Origin: Gammaproteobacteria bacterium
GTDB lineage: Bacteria; Pseudomonadota; Gammaproteobacteria; Coxiellales; Coxiellaceae
Assembly (NCBI GenBank): GCA_030429175.1
Contig: JAUIDD010000011.1
Location: forward strand, 1-64,000
Reading direction: 5' to 3'
Length of the DNA: 64,000 bases
The notes below the pieces were generated by a model. The model was not told the origin of the DNA. It made no database searches and worked only from the letters and a program-made list of their open reading frames with translations. Position 1 is the stretch's first letter; every line of letters begins with the position of its first letter. Both the position numbers and the translations under genes were made by a program. This document shows, piece by piece, positions 62,918 to 64,000 of the stretch.

Positions 62918-64000
62918 ATGGAAATCGCCCAAAAAATATCAGGCCGCTCGCGTCTTGCTACCTTTCTCACTATCGCAGGCCCAGGATTAGTCGTTATGCT
63001 AGCCGATACCGATGCCGGCAGCATTATTACTGCTGCGCAAAGTGGTGCTGTTTGGGGTTATAAGCTACTGTTATTACAATTTATTTTAATGCCTATTTTA
63101 TACATTGCTCAAGAACTCACTGCCCGCCTTGGTGTTGCTACCGGCATGGGGCATGGTGAACTTATCAAAAAGTGTTTTGGCCCATTTTGGGCGTGGGTTT
63201 CAGTTGCGACACTACTGATTACTTGTGTCGGTGCGATTATCAGTGAATTCAGTGGTATTGCTGGTGTCGGACAGTTATTTGGCATACCTGATTGGGTTTC
63301 AGTAACCCTTGCAGCATTATTCTTAGCCTTTATTGTTTTTAGTGGTAGCTATCGCTCGGTAGAGCGCATTGCCATTTGTCTTGGGCTTTTTGAACTTATT
63401 TTCTTCTTCGTTGCCTGGGAAGCAAATCCTAGTTTAAGTGAAGTGTGGGCAGGTATCAAAAGCATGCCAATTCACAATAGCAATTATCTTTATCTTACGG
63501 CTGCCAATATTGGCGCAGTGATTATGCCGTGGATGATCTTCTATCAACAATCAGCCGTAGTCGATAAAGGTCTTAAATCTGAAAATCTTAAAGCTTCACG
63601 CTGGGATACAGCTGTGGGCGCGGTGATTACTCAGCTGGTGATGGCCGCAGTACTCGTTGCGACAGCGGCAACCATTGGCAAAACCAACCCTGGCGTATCA
63701 CTCGACACCGTACATCAAATTAGTGGAGCAATTACGCCATTTATTGGCAGTGTTGGTGGTAAGGTCTGCTTTGCCATTGGTATGCTTGGTGCTTCAATGG
63801 TTGCTGCTATCGTGGTCTCATTAACAGCCGCTTGGGGGCTTGGTGAAGTCACTGGCTACAAGCGTTCATTGTCGCATCATCCAAAAACTGCACCGTGGTT
63901 TTATGCTATTTATTTATTAGTATTGGTACTCGGCGTCATTTTTGTATTATCAGGTATGAACCTGGTTAAGCTTAATGTTGGCATCGAAGTGATGAATGCA
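62918..64000 (+). CDS. NRAMP-like divalent metal transporter, 3' end outside the window
   Basis: Open frame of 361 codons running off the right edge, with AAAGG about eight bases before the ATG. About nine to ten hydrophobic helices are visible. Helix 1 reads PGLVVMLADTDAGSIITAA where classical NRAMP has DPGN, and helix 6 reads GAVIMPWMIFYQQSAVVDKG where classical NRAMP has MPHN. It is thus the divergent NRAMP-related type, probably moving Mn, Mg or another divalent cation with changed selectivity. A possible Fur site upstream would fit metal control. Confidence 0.85.
   Translation, partial: MEIAQKISGRSRLATFLTIAGPGLVVMLADTDAGSIITAAQSGAVWGYKLLLLQFILMPILYIAQELTARLGVATGMGHGELIKKCFGPFWAWVSVATLLITCVGAIISEFSGIAGVGQLFGIPDWVSVTLAALFLAFIVFSGSYRSVERIAICLGLFELIFFFVAWEANPSLSEVWAGIKSMPIHNSNYLYLTAANIGAVIMPWMIFYQQSAVVDKGLKSENLKASRWDTAVGAVITQLVMAAVLVATAATIGKTNPGVSLDTVHQISGAITPFIGSVGGKVCFAIGMLGASMVAAIVVSLTAAWGLGEVTGYKRSLSHHPKTAPWFYAIYLLVLVLGVIFVLSGMNLVKLNVGIEVMNA

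Noticed and set aside
1-64000. CRISPR array or restriction-modification/defence island
   Set aside because: No regularly spaced repeats, cas genes, methylases or known defence genes were seen anywhere in the window.

Overview
The window reads as the chromosome of an AT-rich gammaproteobacterium. The miaB-phoH-ybeY-corC-lnt and leuS-lptE-holA-nadD gene orders, the IbaG/Grx4/FdxA trio and the FadE/FadI/FadJ set are typical gammaproteobacterial. Large unrecognised proteins made of ankyrin-like helical repeats, coiled coils or glycine-rich membrane hairpins sit between the housekeeping operons. That mix, plus an IS4 transposase copy at the left edge, resembles Legionellales (Coxiella, Legionella, Berkiella or Aquicella-like intracellular bacteria). 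The placement is inference from gene content; no rRNA or marker tree was available.

Layout. 1-1.5 kb: 3' part of an IS4-family transposase and a small ankyrin-like gene. 1.6-5.7 kb: a tightly overlapping minus-strand operon ldt-nudE-cysQ-mdh-tsaD, divergent from hemW. 7-11 kb: a 1362-residue protein with an internal duplication. 11-18.9 kb: rhodanese/ferredoxin/DUF2797 operon, a glycosyltransferase, a possibly iron-regulated hypothetical gene, an 1114-residue multidomain FAD/Fe-S oxidoreductase and a secreted GH18 chitinase. 19-21.3 kb: aminotransferase with a DauR/YheO-like regulator, then yajQ. 21.3-28.3 kb: a 1678-residue solenoid protein and two tandem paralogues with membrane hairpins. 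28.3-32.3 kb: grxD-ibaG-fdxA, a CinA-like protein with an eroded C-terminus, an orphan Phd/YefM antitoxin and a POT-type transporter. 33.4-39.7 kb: fadE-fadI-fadJ beta-oxidation operon plus a membrane protein. 39.8-42.4 kb: membrane-hairpin protein and M17 aminopeptidase. 42.6-51.7 kb: miaB, phoH, ybeY, corC, lnt, with an 1163-residue coiled-coil protein lodged between ybeY and corC. 51.8-53.8 kb: His-rich secreted protein, a TraI_2-like protein lacking its HD histidines, a hairpin repeat and a SemiSWEET-like gene. 53.8-58.4 kb: leuS-lptE-holA-nadD. 58.5-64 kb: a hypothetical gene with a terminator, a manC-nhaA-2OG oxygenase operon, and the start of an NRAMP-like transporter.

Themes. The conserved genes cover tRNA modification (TsaD, MiaB), rRNA maturation (YbeY), envelope building (Lnt, LptE, L,D-transpeptidase), Fe-S metabolism and fatty-acid oxidation. 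The accessory genes are mostly single, long and without recognised enzymatic motifs; several end in short antisense overlaps with the 3' end of a convergent neighbour. I read them as candidate host-interaction (effector-like) proteins. This is inference: no secretion-system genes are in the window and I found no convincing PmrA-type box.
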